From Echinicola pacifica DSM 19836 (GTDB lineage Bacteria > Bacteroidota > Bacteroidia > Cytophagales > Cyclobacteriaceae), in assembly GCF_000373245.1 (NCBI RefSeq), contig NZ_KB890739.1, positions 224,441 through 288,440 of the forward strand: DNA of 64,000 nucleotides, read 5' to 3'. The position numbers and the translations under genes were made by a program. Position 1 is the stretch's first letter; each line of letters begins with the position of its first letter. Under the pieces are notes generated by a model. It saw only the letters and a list, made by a program, of their open reading frames with translations. It searched no databases and was not told the origin of the DNA. Of this stretch, positions 26,809-36,282 are shown piece after piece.

Positions 26809-27762
26809 TTATTGGTTTGAGATTTCTCCAGCTTTAGGAGCTACTGTTTGCTCAAGATCTTCCTTAGCCTTATTTTCTTTAATACTGTTTTCTCGAGCCT
26901 TTTGTTCTAATTTTCTGATCTCATCATATTGCACACGCAATTTCTGATGAGAATCCAACTCACTAGTGGACTGGGCCATCAGTGTAGAGACATCACCTAG
27001 GTATTTACTCTTAGGGTATTTTCTCTTAAATTCCTCACCAAATTCCATGGATTGGTTGAGACGTTCCTCTTTTTTGGCAAATACACTTCGCTCTGCGTAT
27101 TCATAACTTACCTCTACCAGTTTATACGACAGCTCTTCCACATGTTCGCTATTAGGATAAGTCTTGGCGAAGTTTTGGAAGTTTATGATGCAGGCCAGGT
27201 AGAATTGACCAGGGAATAAGCCCTCGGTCAGTCGGTAGTACATCTTAGCTTCCTCATACGCTTTCTTTTCAAAACGCTGCTGAAGGTCATCGATCATGCC
27301 CATGGCACGCTCATAACTGTCAGATTTCGGAAAACGATTGATGAATTGCTGTATGGCTGAGACGGCTTCCCGGCTACTGGTCTGGTCAAGATTATAATCT
27401 GGCGAATCCATATACAAGGCATAGGCATGCATAAATAGCGACTCCTCTGCCAGTGGGCTTCGGCTATAGCTTTCGTAGAATGTCTTGAAATAACTTGCCG
27501 CCTCTATATAGCGCTTCAACCTAAAGTGCGCATAGGCATAATTAAATTGAGCAATTTCAGATTTTTCGCTTCCTCTTATGACTGGCAGTACCTTGTCATA
27601 GAGAATAATGGCTTTATTGTATTCCCCGTTTTCGTAGTACTCGTTGGCCGCAGTATATAGCTCATCCCAGTTGGTGCTTTTCTCGAGCTTATAAAATCGC
27701 CCACATGCACTTATAGAGGCCACTAATACGATTAGGAGTATATGTTTGATGCTGTTGTTCAT
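26809..27762 (-). CDS. bamD: outer membrane assembly lipoprotein BamD
   Basis: 317 residues from ATG at 27762. A TTG three codons upstream lies at or before the predicted transcript start, so it is rejected. The lipoprotein signal MNNSIKHILLIVLVASISAC ends at Cys20. TPR-like repeats follow (YYENGEYNKAIILYDKVLP, then the RFPKSDSYERAMGMI and YPNSEHVEEL phrases), as in BamD. The protein binds BamA at the inner face of the outer membrane and helps fold beta-barrels. It is the first gene of the bamD-rpoZ-coaBC-porD-like-recN cluster. Confidence 0.93.
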   Translation of the reverse strand: MNNSIKHILLIVLVASISACGRFYKLEKSTNWDELYTAANEYYENGEYNKAIILYDKVLPVIRGSEKSEIAQFNYAYAHFRLKRYIEAASYFKTFYESYSRSPLAEESLFMHAYALYMDSPDYNLDQTSSREAVSAIQQFINRFPKSDSYERAMGMIDDLQQRFEKKAYEEAKMYYRLTEGLFPGQFYLACIINFQNFAKTYPNSEHVEELSYKLVEVSYEYAERSVFAKKEERLNQSMEFGEEFKRKYPKSKYLGDVSTLMAQSTSELDSHQKLRVQYDEIRKLEQKARENSIKENKAKEDLEQTVAPKAGEISNQ

Positions 27763-27775
27763 AATTTTCAATCTG

Positions 27776-27806
27776 CAAATATAAGGGAAATTGATTCTGT
27801 ATCAAA
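27776..27806 (-). promoter_or_regulatory. promoter of the bamD operon
   Basis: On the minus strand, TTTG (27803-27806), 19 bases, then TATATTTG (27776-27783) matches the Bacteroidota consensus exactly. The expected start near 27769 leaves a 5' UTR of only about six bases before the bamD ATG. Confidence 0.8.
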
Positions 27807-27831
27807 ACGGATGGGGGATCAGGCTTCTCCG

Positions 27832-28548
27832 CTATTTTTTTACAACGAGTTTTTTGGTGATGATATTTTCACCGTTTACAATTAAAGTATAAAAATAAAC
27901 CCCCGGATTGAAGTCACTGACATTGATAAGTACAGTCTTTTGCCGTGGGGAAAGGGTGATTTCCTGGATCGGGTTACCGATGAAGCTATTGATGAGTAAT
28001 TTGATGTTTGCATTTGGATTTTTAATACTATAATCGATTTGGGCTACTCTATTGCTAGGGTTGGGATATACGCTCCCAAAAGAGATATCCCGATGATTGG
28101 TTTCTTCTTCTTTTGTTTCTGAGATACACTCATACACCCCTTCGACGATAAATACGTCACGCAAATCCTCAGAATTGGTGAAGTGCAGATCAAAAGTGCC
28201 CTTGGTCGTGGTGATCCCCATATTCATTTCTATATAAAACTCTGTGAATACCTCTTGCGGCTTTAGCGTAATTTTCACCTTAGCCAGGTCCTTTCTCGGA
28301 TCAAAACACTGCTCACCTATGCATACTTTTAAGGTCTGCGATGAACCAATATTCCCACGCATGAATTTCAATACATATTCTTTGGCGGAGTCAGAGGTGT
28401 TTTGAAGAATGACGGATTTTCGTTGAATATCATTTATTTTACCTGTAAGCATAGCTTTATCGCTCAAGACATTTACTTGTCTTGCCTGTACAGTGGAGAA
28501 CCCAAGGATCAGGTGAATAAAAATTATTAGCGATAAAAAATTTTTCAT
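27832..28548 (-). CDS. secreted protein with T9SS type A sorting domain
   Basis: 238 residues. A signal peptide is followed by an unrecognised domain of ~130 residues (about 22-150) that looks like a beta-sandwich. The C-terminal ~85 residues are a T9SS type A sorting domain: FGSVYPNPSNRVAQIDYSI, then ISFNPGVYFYT-like phrase and a basic KKLVVKK tail. Such domains direct export through the outer membrane by the type IX system and surface anchoring. The cargo domain has two Cys (CIGEQC) and no obvious catalytic motif. It is probably monocistronic. Confidence 0.85.
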   Translation of the reverse strand: MKNFLSLIIFIHLILGFSTVQARQVNVLSDKAMLTGKINDIQRKSVILQNTSDSAKEYVLKFMRGNIGSSQTLKVCIGEQCFDPRKDLAKVKITLKPQEVFTEFYIEMNMGITTTKGTFDLHFTNSEDLRDVFIVEGVYECISETKEEETNHRDISFGSVYPNPSNRVAQIDYSIKNPNANIKLLINSFIGNPIQEITLSPRQKTVLINVSDFNPGVYFYTLIVNGENIITKKLVVKK

Positions 28549-28709
28549 GTAAATAGTATGTCGATATGATATTCTTTTAAATGATTGACTTTCTAAATCT
28601 TATACTTATAAAAATACCGATTAGAATTCGGGAAAGGAAGTAAAGCTGGTTAAAAAATGTTAACCTTAGTGAAATTTTTTATAGTCGGTAGCGTTTATCA
28701 CTAGTTTTG

Positions 28710-30374
28710 CTATTTTTGCTTTACCTTAAAATCCGATTTATCCTTCTCCGTGACCGATTCATTTATGATTTTTTCGATTTCATCCTCATCAGGAAAAGGG
28801 ATTCTGATATTGGGTTCGTCAAAAAGATTTTTTTGATTTGGGTCTTTTTCGGTAGGGCTACGCCAAGTCATAATCATCTCCATAGATGGCCGCTCTTCTA
28901 TTCTCCACGTGAAGCCTTTGAGCTGAGTGTTTTCCTCGGTAATCATATGCGGAGGAGTGAATGAGGCCTCTGGATTGATAGTATGATTGATGCTCGTGAT
29001 ATTCCCATCATCGAAGTGCATGATGATTTTACCGCATAGAAGGGCATTTACCCCCTGTACCGTGGTGTCATTTTCCAAAGCGAAATAGAGCGATTCCCCA
29101 TTTCCTTCTACCTCCAGGCGATGCATGTCCCCATCCTTAAAGAAGCCGGTCATCTCCCGGCCTTTTATCTGATTATAGTTGACCACCGTATCTGTGGTCA
29201 CCGCAAAGGAGTTGTTTTTTAAGAATGCCCGGTCAATATTTTCATTGGCAATCAGGAAATGAATGCTGTCCGCTGAGATCTGGCTCTTATTGTTCCATAG
29301 CAGTGGATCGCCATACAGGTATATCGTCGAGTCCGAATAAGTATATACCGTGGAATCAGATCTTCCAGACATATTTCCTTTTATAAATCGGGAATTGGGG
29401 AAGGCCAGCATATGGCGCTCCTGCGCAATCTCACTGTCCTGACTGATCAGGGTATCCGCCACCATATACATGGTGTCCGCCTCAAAATACTTCTGCACTA
29501 AGGCATTGCCATAGACTTCCGAGTATTTCTTTCCCTCCCAGTATTTGCCCTCATCGCCAAAGATCTCCAAATTTCGGTCTTTATGGAAAATACTTACATT
29601 GTTTGTTCCCTCGTAATATTTCTCCTGCTCATCATAGTAAAGCTCATCGCCCACCACGCGGCTGGTTTCATTTTCTACATCACCTTCATAAAATCGAAAA
29701 ATCTTGTTTTCGGTATCATAAAAGCTGCCTTTTTTGGCATTTAGCACATCACCCTTGGTGGAGCGGATATTGGTCAGACCATCGGTTTCCGCGACCTTGG
29801 GGAGGGTGAAATAGTAGAGCACATTGGATTTGAGGGTGTACTCTGGGTTTACTAGGATGACATTATCCGTAAAGGTGATTTTTTCCAGCTGCGTATCATA
29901 CTTCCCTTTTTGACTGGTGAGCACATTGGTAGAATCTACCACTTTGCCGGAGTTGAAATAGTCAGCCACACCCGTTTGGCGGTTATAGTCCAGGAAATCG
30001 GTGTAAAGTGTCGTATTGGATTTAGTAAACACCACATTGTCCCGCAGCTTCGCTAGAGAAGTATTTCCATTATAGTCAGCGTAGCGGCTGGTGCTAGTGA
30101 CGGTGTCCTTAGGGTTTTTGATTCGTACATGACCGAAAAGTTCAGCACGGTTTTCGGTTTCTATGAAATTGGCGGAGTCGCAATAAATCAGGATGTCCTG
30201 GTGGGTCATGAATACATTCCCTAATAAGCGCTGGACATTTCCCTTATTTTTTAGATTGTCTGCTTGCTGGATTTCCAGAAATTTAGTCTTTGGCTGCGTC
30301 TGAGCGAGTAAATCGCCAGCTAGGAGCAGGGTAGGAAATATAAAAGCAAGGTATTTAAGGGTGTTTTTTAGCAT
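28710..30374 (-). CDS. OstA/LptA-like periplasmic protein
   Basis: 554 residues with a signal peptide (residues 1-25, ending LLAQ). The rest is rich in short repeated beta-strand units such as ADYNGNTSLAKLRDNVVFTKSNTTLYTDFLDYN, characteristic of the OstA/LptA beta-jellyroll that carries lipopolysaccharide across the periplasm. It is much longer than E. coli LptA (185 residues), suggesting several tandem OstA units, as in other Bacteroidota. It starts 50 bp from tilS, in opposite direction. A role in LPS transport, with the LptF/G-like protein at 7.7 kb, is inferred. Confidence 0.8.
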   Translation of the reverse strand: MLKNTLKYLAFIFPTLLLAGDLLAQTQPKTKFLEIQQADNLKNKGNVQRLLGNVFMTHQDILIYCDSANFIETENRAELFGHVRIKNPKDTVTSTSRYADYNGNTSLAKLRDNVVFTKSNTTLYTDFLDYNRQTGVADYFNSGKVVDSTNVLTSQKGKYDTQLEKITFTDNVILVNPEYTLKSNVLYYFTLPKVAETDGLTNIRSTKGDVLNAKKGSFYDTENKIFRFYEGDVENETSRVVGDELYYDEQEKYYEGTNNVSIFHKDRNLEIFGDEGKYWEGKKYSEVYGNALVQKYFEADTMYMVADTLISQDSEIAQERHMLAFPNSRFIKGNMSGRSDSTVYTYSDSTIYLYGDPLLWNNKSQISADSIHFLIANENIDRAFLKNNSFAVTTDTVVNYNQIKGREMTGFFKDGDMHRLEVEGNGESLYFALENDTTVQGVNALLCGKIIMHFDDGNITSINHTINPEASFTPPHMITEENTQLKGFTWRIEERPSMEMIMTWRSPTEKDPNQKNLFDEPNIRIPFPDEDEIEKIINESVTEKDKSDFKVKQK

Positions 30375-30393
30375 TCTGTTTTTATCTCAAGCA

Positions 30394-30420
30394 CAAAATT
30401 AATGAAAAATGGTATTTTTG
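30394..30420. promoter_or_regulatory. divergent -7 elements between OstA-like gene and tilS
   Basis: Minus strand TAATTTTG (30394-30401) lies 19 bases before the OstA-like ATG. Plus strand TATTTTTG (30413-30420) lies only 4 bases before the tilS ATG, which would give a leaderless tilS mRNA. Neither has a clear TTTG at the right distance. Confidence 0.4.
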
Positions 30421-30424
30421 GTTT

Positions 30425-31756
30425 ATGCTAGCAGAGTTTATCAGCCATATACGTAGTAAAAATCTTTTAGATGTCCAATATCGGTATTTAATAGCCATTA
30501 GTGGTGGGGTAGATAGTATCTGCCTAGCGCATTTGATGAGGCAAGCGGCCATTCCCGTTGAATTAGCCCACTGTAATTTTGGTCTGCGGGCAAATGATAG
30601 TGAGGAAGATCAGCATTTTGTCGAGCAGATGGCGGAGCAATGGCAGGTAAAAGTACATACCAAAAAGTTTGATACCAAAAACTATGCAGCCACCAAAGGA
30701 ATCTCCACCCAGATGGCAGCGAGAGATTTGCGGTACGAGTGGTTTGCCGAATTACTAGCCCACCATGGACTCAAAGGTACCGTGGTGGCACATCATGAGG
30801 ATGATCAGCTGGAGACGATCCTGCTTAATTTGGCTCGGGGTACAGGCATAGAGGGGATTTATGGGATGTCTGAGCAGCGGGAAAAGTTGATCCGACCCTT
30901 ATTGCCATTCTCCAAGCAGCAATTATTGGATTATGCCGCAAGGGAGGGGCTTTCCTGGCGGGAGGATAGTTCTAATGCACTGAGTGATTATAAGAGGAAT
31001 TTTATCAGGAATGAGGTATTACCGCTTTGGGAGAGCCATGAGCCCTTGATAAAAGGCCAGTTGCACGCCAGTTTTGATCGGATAAAAGATACCGGTAAGG
31101 CTTTCTTTCATCTGTTTACAGAATGGAAAGTAGCGCATATTCACCAAAGTGGACGCTATCAAAAGCTCGCCAAAAGCGACCTTGAAGCAGTACCAGGCAA
31201 GGCCAGCTTCCTTTATTATTGGCTGAGAGAATATGGCTTCAATACCGCGGCGATAGAAAACCTGGTGTCGGTGGTGAGCACCGATCAGCAGGTGGGGCAG
31301 CAGGTCTTTTCTCAGGATTTCTGTGTGAATGTAGATCGTGAATATATTTATCTTGGCGCTAGGCAGGAGGAATTTGAAGAGATTATAATAGAGGCGACGG
31401 AGGTCGCTGTGAATTGGGAAAACACCGCTTATGATATCTTACAGCTAGAGGAAGTCCCCGCCCTGGATACTCGGCCAGAAAATGCAATGCTGGATGCCGA
31501 AAGACTGGAATTCCCCCTGCTGGTGAGGTCCTGGCAGGAAGGAGACCGATTTAGACCGCTGGGAATGAAAAAGTTTAAGAAAATCAGTGATTTTTTGATA
31601 GATTTGAAAGTACCTGTTTTACTCAAAAATGACGTAAAGGTGGTATGTGATGCAAGAGGGGAATTGGTATGGCTTCCGGGTTTTCGGATTGATGACCGGG
31701 TGAAGATCAGTTCTCTGACCAAAAAGGTGATATATTTTAAGGCAACCAATAAATAA
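30425..31756 (+). CDS. tilS: tRNA(Ile)-lysidine synthetase
   Basis: 443 residues. The PP-loop ATP pyrophosphatase motif ISGGVDS (25-31) is followed by LAHCNFGLRANDSEEDQHFV and AHHEDDQLETILLNLARGTG, the TilS catalytic core. The C-terminal domain includes RPLGMKKFKKISDFLIDLKVP, the TilS-specific substrate-recognition segment. It converts C34 of tRNA-Ile(CAU) to lysidine so that it reads AUA and charges with Ile. It is essential in most bacteria. A cyclic-nucleotide-domain gene follows after 5 bases. Confidence 0.96.
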   Translation: MLAEFISHIRSKNLLDVQYRYLIAISGGVDSICLAHLMRQAAIPVELAHCNFGLRANDSEEDQHFVEQMAEQWQVKVHTKKFDTKNYAATKGISTQMAARDLRYEWFAELLAHHGLKGTVVAHHEDDQLETILLNLARGTGIEGIYGMSEQREKLIRPLLPFSKQQLLDYAAREGLSWREDSSNALSDYKRNFIRNEVLPLWESHEPLIKGQLHASFDRIKDTGKAFFHLFTEWKVAHIHQSGRYQKLAKSDLEAVPGKASFLYYWLREYGFNTAAIENLVSVVSTDQQVGQQVFSQDFCVNVDREYIYLGARQEEFEEIIIEATEVAVNWENTAYDILQLEEVPALDTRPENAMLDAERLEFPLLVRSWQEGDRFRPLGMKKFKKISDFLIDLKVPVLLKNDVKVVCDARGELVWLPGFRIDDRVKISSLTKKVIYFKATNK

Positions 31757-31761
31757 AGGCT

Positions 31762-32277
31762 ATGTTGAATCCATTCAAGCGGACCTATACAGAACAGGAA
31801 CTAAAGATTTTCGATTTTTTGGCAGCGGTCCAGTTTTTTAGTAGCCTAAAAGAGGCGGAGATGTATCGGTTCTTGCCGGCGATTCATTATCGTAAATACC
31901 AGAATGGAGAGGCTGTTTTTTTTCGAAATGACCCTAGCCAGGCCTTATACGTTGTCCGCTCGGGTATGGTAAGTCTGAATGTGGACATCCGTGAGGAGTT
32001 TGAGACCATTCATCAGGTGCGCAGGGGGGAAGCCTTCGGCGAAAATTCCCTGCTAGACAGTGCCAAGAGGATCTATACTGCCGTGGTCGAATCCGAGGAG
32101 GCAGAGCTTATGGTGATTCCTAACTATGCTATCAAGGAGATTTTTGACAGTAGTCCTAAGATAAAAGCCAAAATGATCACCTCGCTGGCCCTTTATTATG
32201 ACAATAGGAATCAGCAATTGTTCTCTTCCTACCGCAAATCCTTTGGTTTTTTTAACCTCAGCCAAATGTTTGAATAG
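31762..32277 (+). CDS. stand-alone cyclic nucleotide-binding domain protein
   Basis: 171 residues consisting of a single cNMP-binding beta-roll (about 25-140). The phosphate-binding cassette shows as GEAFGENSLLDSAKRIYTA, and the preceding segment ALYVVRSGMVSLNV is typical. It lacks the C-terminal helix-turn-helix of Crp/Fnr regulators; the last ~30 residues (about 141-171) are helical with no DNA-binding motif. It may act as a small sensor or partner protein. It is co-transcribed with tilS (5-base gap). Bound ligand and partner are unknown. Confidence 0.8.
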   Translation: MLNPFKRTYTEQELKIFDFLAAVQFFSSLKEAEMYRFLPAIHYRKYQNGEAVFFRNDPSQALYVVRSGMVSLNVDIREEFETIHQVRRGEAFGENSLLDSAKRIYTAVVESEEAELMVIPNYAIKEIFDSSPKIKAKMITSLALYYDNRNQQLFSSYRKSFGFFNLSQMFE

Positions 32278-32453
32278 ACAGCAGGCCGAGTACTGCTTAT
32301 ATAGGTAAATATTGCCAGTAGAGGGATTTAGGGAATAGCAATAAAAAGACAAAATCCCTTCCAACTTATTAATTGAATACTTTATTTAATAGCTATTCTT
32401 TAATATCTTAGCGGAGCTTTTCAAAAAATCAATCAATAAAAAAATCATATATC

Positions 32454-33392
32454 ATGACTAAAGTAACCGTAGTTGGAGCCGGAAATGTGGGAGCAACCTG
32501 TGCCGATGTATTAGCTTATCGCGAGATAGCCGAAGAGATCGTATTGGTAGATATCAAAGAAGGTGTCGCTGAAGGCAAAGCCTTGGATATTTGGCAAAAA
32601 GCCCCAATCAATGCCTATGACAGTAGAACGGTAGGCAGCACCAATGATTATTCCAAAACTGCTAATTCGGATGTAGTGGTGATTACCTCAGGACTTCCTC
32701 GTAAGCCAGGCATGACCCGTGATGACCTTATCGAAACCAATGCTGGTATCGTGAAGTCGGTAACCGAAAATGTGGTGAAGCATTCTCCAAATGCGATCAT
32801 CATTATCGTTTCCAATCCTTTGGACGTGATGACGTATCAGGCTCATATCACCTCAAAACTTCCTCGTACCAAGGTCATCGGAATGGCTGGTATCCTGGAT
32901 ACTGCGAGATATAGAGCATTCCTTGCTGAGGCTTTGGATGTTTCTCCAAAAGAAATTCAGGCCATCCTGATGGGCGGACATGGTGATACCATGGTTCCTT
33001 TGCCTAGATACACGACAGTAGCAGGTATTCCTGTGACTGAGTTGATCGACGCCGATAAACTGAATGAAATCATCGAAAGAACTAAATTTGGTGGTGGTGA
33101 ACTAGTGAAACTGATGGGTACTTCTGCTTGGTATGCGCCAGGAGCAGCAGCTGCTCAGATGGTGGAAGCGATCCTGAAAAACCAAAGAAGAGTATTCCCT
33201 GTTTGTATCAAGCTGGATGGTGAATATGGAATTGACGATTGCTATTTGGGAGTACCAGTTATTCTGGGCCGAAATGGTGTCGAAAAAGTAATCGAACTTC
33301 ATCTTAACGAGGACGAAAAAGCATTGTTGGAGACTTCCAGAACTCACGTGAAAGAAGTGATGACGGTACTTGATAATATTGCCGCCAAATAA
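32454..33392 (+). CDS. mdh: malate dehydrogenase
   Basis: 312 residues, LDH-like MDH type. VVGAGNVGATCADVLA is the NAD-binding loop, with Asp in LVDIKEG favouring NAD. SGLPRKPGMTRDDL carries the substrate arginines, and the catalytic His is in LMGGHGDTMVPLPRYT. It interconverts malate and oxaloacetate in the TCA cycle. It is monocistronic, with a strong terminator behind it. No clear TAnnTTTG promoter is visible in the 176-bp upstream spacer. Confidence 0.96.
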   Translation: MTKVTVVGAGNVGATCADVLAYREIAEEIVLVDIKEGVAEGKALDIWQKAPINAYDSRTVGSTNDYSKTANSDVVVITSGLPRKPGMTRDDLIETNAGIVKSVTENVVKHSPNAIIIIVSNPLDVMTYQAHITSKLPRTKVIGMAGILDTARYRAFLAEALDVSPKEIQAILMGGHGDTMVPLPRYTTVAGIPVTELIDADKLNEIIERTKFGGGELVKLMGTSAWYAPGAAAAQMVEAILKNQRRVFPVCIKLDGEYGIDDCYLGVPVILGRNGVEKVIELHLNEDEKALLETSRTHVKEVMTVLDNIAAK

Positions 33393-33422
33393 TTCCTCTA
33401 TAAAGGCGAATTAGTTAAAGAT

Positions 33423-33450
33423 AAATCCTGGCTATAGGCCAGGATTTTTT
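33423..33450 (+). terminator. terminator of mdh
   Basis: AAATCCTGGC (33423-33432), loop TATAG, GCCAGGATTT (33438-33447), T run to 33450. It lies 31 bases after the mdh stop. Confidence 0.92.
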
Positions 33451-33533
33451 ACTTTTTGACCAGTTATAATTTGAAAGCTTATATACTTGTCCTTATTTTA
33501 CATATTGTCTAATCAATCAGAAGTGATAAGCTT

Positions 33534-36257
33534 ATGCTAAAGCATTTATTGGTGATCATATTGGTCTTGGTGTTGGGCTTGGCAGGGTATCTTTTTTTTA
33601 CTTCCCGAGCATTTACCAATACCCTCGACGCTATGGAGTTGGTGTCCGATGACGCCATCTTGGTTTTCGAAACCCGCGAACCAGTGAAGGCTTGGAACCA
33701 GCTGGTCAGCCAGCCCATCTGGGGGAGATTGTCCGCTGTACCCTCCTTACAAGAAGTGGAAAAACAACTGGTGGCCCTCGATAGCCTTACCGGCAAAGAC
33801 GGAAAGCTGGAAGCTTCCCTCGGTGGCAATCAATTCATTATCTCTATGCACCCCACGGCCAAGGCCGAATTTGACTTTTTATTTATGGTGGCTTTTGAAG
33901 ATAAAAGCCAGGATCAATTTATCCAATCCATAAAAAGTAGGCTGGACGAAAGCCGTATCAATTCACGAAATTATAGCGGAGAAACCATCTATGAATATTC
34001 TACCATCGGCAGTCAGAAGAAACTCTCATATGCCTTACTGGAGAATATCATCATCGGCAGCTTCAATTCATTCCTGATCGAAGAGGCCATCCGCCATCTT
34101 CAATCCCCCAATTTGGCAGGGTTCAAGTCCACCTATAAAGAACTGTATCAATCCAAAAAAGACCTCAGCAAAGAAGTAGGGGTATTTAGACTAGGCACCC
34201 GTGGTGTGGCAGCCTTCGTCCATGGCGTGGCCCAAAGAGATGATCTGCGATTTGTAAATAACCTGTCTAAGCATAAAATGTCGGCAAACCTAACTATGAA
34301 ATTTGCCGAAAATAAAATATTCCTCGATGGATTTACCTTCTACCAGGATGGCAACAAAGTCGATTTTAGCAATGAGAAAAAAAGACAAGGAAACCTCTTT
34401 AGCAAGTATATCTCCAACCGCACTGCCATCTATTTTCAATACAATATTGATAATATCGACCAACTGCAATCTCTAGCTAACTATGCCTTTGAACCCAAAA
34501 ACACGCTCATGGGGGAAGTGCAAAAGCACCTTATCGATGAGGGGTTTCTGGATAAACTCACCGGCCAGATAGGCTATATGATGATGGAGAAACTCCCCAA
34601 TACGGCGGAGGATAGGGTACTCATCCTCAAAACCGCCTCGCCAGATGCAGGACTTGCCGCTTTGAAGAACTTCAGCCTTAAACTGCATCAGGGAGATAGC
34701 AGCCAGCTGCTAAGCGATTATTATAAGGACCAAGAGCTCTTTGTGATCGATCAGCCCGAATTTCCCGCACACCTGCTTAATGGACAGTTTTTGGGCTTTC
34801 CGAGAACCTATATTTCCAAATATGATGATATGCTCGTGCTGGGCAATAGTCTTCGGGCCATCAAGGTCTTTGTGGATGATATTCATAATGACAATACCTG
34901 GGGACGATCCTTGAACCAAAAGCGGTTCCTCGATGGAATCTCTAAAAACGCAGGGTTCAACTTCATCGTCAATATCCCGAGATTTTGGCCCTCATTGATC
35001 GAGCTTAGCTCACCGCAGTGGAAGGCACTGTTTCAGAAATATGCCCCACAATTGAAATCCATAGACCTCATGGCCCTGCAGCTCAGTGAGGTGGGCGATG
35101 ACCAATATATCAACTTAGAGCTGGGCTATAACCTGGCCCCTATTAAGTCTGTTCAGGACATTGTGCTCTCGGAGAGCCTCGGGCTGCAGTTTAAGGCTCC
35201 CTTGGTCTATGGACCAAAACCCCTCGAAAACTTCAACGACCGCAGCACCGACTTCCTGGTGCAGGACGAAACCAATGCCATCCACTTCTTCAATGATGAA
35301 GGGGAACGAATTTTTGAAGCGCCCCTGAATGGGCGAATTCTTACCGATGTATTTCAGATTGACTACTATAAAAACGGAAAACTTCAGCTAATCTTCGCCA
35401 CCAAAGATTTGATTTATGGTTTTGATCGCTTGGGAAATGAACTTCCAGGCTATCCTATCCGATTGCCTGAAGGGGTGGAGCTTACCCATATGAACCTTAT
35501 AGACTATAATAATAGTCGGAATTATCGTTATTTTCTATCTTCAAATTCAGGGGATTTATTCCTTTTGGATAAAAAAGGCTCTTTTCTGGATGGTTGGGAT
35601 CCACGGCCGACATCAGGCAAGCTGGCTACAGGGCCGGCTCACCATAGGCTTTCGGGCGTGGGAGATTTTATGCTGGCACTTTGCAGAAATGGAGAGCTCT
35701 ATGTGATGAACCGCCGTGGAGAGCTTCAGACTGGCGCTCCAGTCAATCTAGGCGAGGGAGTGGCGAGTGATTACGCCCTCATTCAGCATGCTGGCCAGGG
35801 AGAAACCCAGCTGGTGACCATTACCGCCGAAGGTGAGGTGATTCGTGTCAATTTCCGGGGAGAGCTCACCTATCGTAATCAGCTACTTCGACCGGACAAG
35901 AACACCAGGTTTAGTCTGGTGAAAGATCAGGCAGGTGATCGGTATTTCTTCGTGATCCAGGAGTATAATAAAATCTCCGTGCTCAACAGTGAAGAGGAAG
36001 TAGTGTTTGAGAAAAATATGGCCTCCGAGGAGTTGGATTTTCAGTTCTTCTCCTTCGGCAATGATAAAAACATCTTCGTGGTGATCGATAGGATACAGGA
36101 ATTCATTTATCTATATAATCTCAAAGGCGAACTACTCAACACCCGACCTCTGAATGGTCGCGACAAAATTGAAATTAAATATTCAGGAAGCAAAAACGAA
36201 TATACCATCTATACCATTCATGGTAATAGTTTTTCCGCATACAAATTACCATTGTAA
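33534..36257 (+). CDS. membrane-anchored protein of unknown function (DUF3352-like)
   Basis: 907 residues. An N-terminal membrane helix (about 5-24) anchors it, with most of the protein likely periplasmic. The first half, with segments like AMELVSDDAILVFETREPVKAWNQL, resembles DUF3352-type proteins of Bacteroidota. The second half (about 550-900) shows repeated short blades such as KDLIYGFDRLGNELPGYPIRLPEG and GDLFLLDKKGSFLDGWDPRP, suggesting a beta-propeller. No catalytic motif is visible. It precedes an MscS-type channel by 25 bp, so the two may be co-transcribed. Function is unknown. Confidence 0.7.
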   Translation: MLKHLLVIILVLVLGLAGYLFFTSRAFTNTLDAMELVSDDAILVFETREPVKAWNQLVSQPIWGRLSAVPSLQEVEKQLVALDSLTGKDGKLEASLGGNQFIISMHPTAKAEFDFLFMVAFEDKSQDQFIQSIKSRLDESRINSRNYSGETIYEYSTIGSQKKLSYALLENIIIGSFNSFLIEEAIRHLQSPNLAGFKSTYKELYQSKKDLSKEVGVFRLGTRGVAAFVHGVAQRDDLRFVNNLSKHKMSANLTMKFAENKIFLDGFTFYQDGNKVDFSNEKKRQGNLFSKYISNRTAIYFQYNIDNIDQLQSLANYAFEPKNTLMGEVQKHLIDEGFLDKLTGQIGYMMMEKLPNTAEDRVLILKTASPDAGLAALKNFSLKLHQGDSSQLLSDYYKDQELFVIDQPEFPAHLLNGQFLGFPRTYISKYDDMLVLGNSLRAIKVFVDDIHNDNTWGRSLNQKRFLDGISKNAGFNFIVNIPRFWPSLIELSSPQWKALFQKYAPQLKSIDLMALQLSEVGDDQYINLELGYNLAPIKSVQDIVLSESLGLQFKAPLVYGPKPLENFNDRSTDFLVQDETNAIHFFNDEGERIFEAPLNGRILTDVFQIDYYKNGKLQLIFATKDLIYGFDRLGNELPGYPIRLPEGVELTHMNLIDYNNSRNYRYFLSSNSGDLFLLDKKGSFLDGWDPRPTSGKLATGPAHHRLSGVGDFMLALCRNGELYVMNRRGELQTGAPVNLGEGVASDYALIQHAGQGETQLVTITAEGEVIRVNFRGELTYRNQLLRPDKNTRFSLVKDQAGDRYFFVIQEYNKISVLNSEEEVVFEKNMASEELDFQFFSFGNDKNIFVVIDRIQEFIYLYNLKGELLNTRPLNGRDKIEIKYSGSKNEYTIYTIHGNSFSAYKLPL

Positions 36258-36282
36258 AATACCTAAAGGTTAAGAATTAAAA

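Noticed and set aside
28648-28665. GGTTAA/TTAACC inverted repeat between the T9SS protein and the OstA-like gene
   Set aside because: Only six base pairs with an A-rich loop and no T run; too weak to call a terminator or operator.
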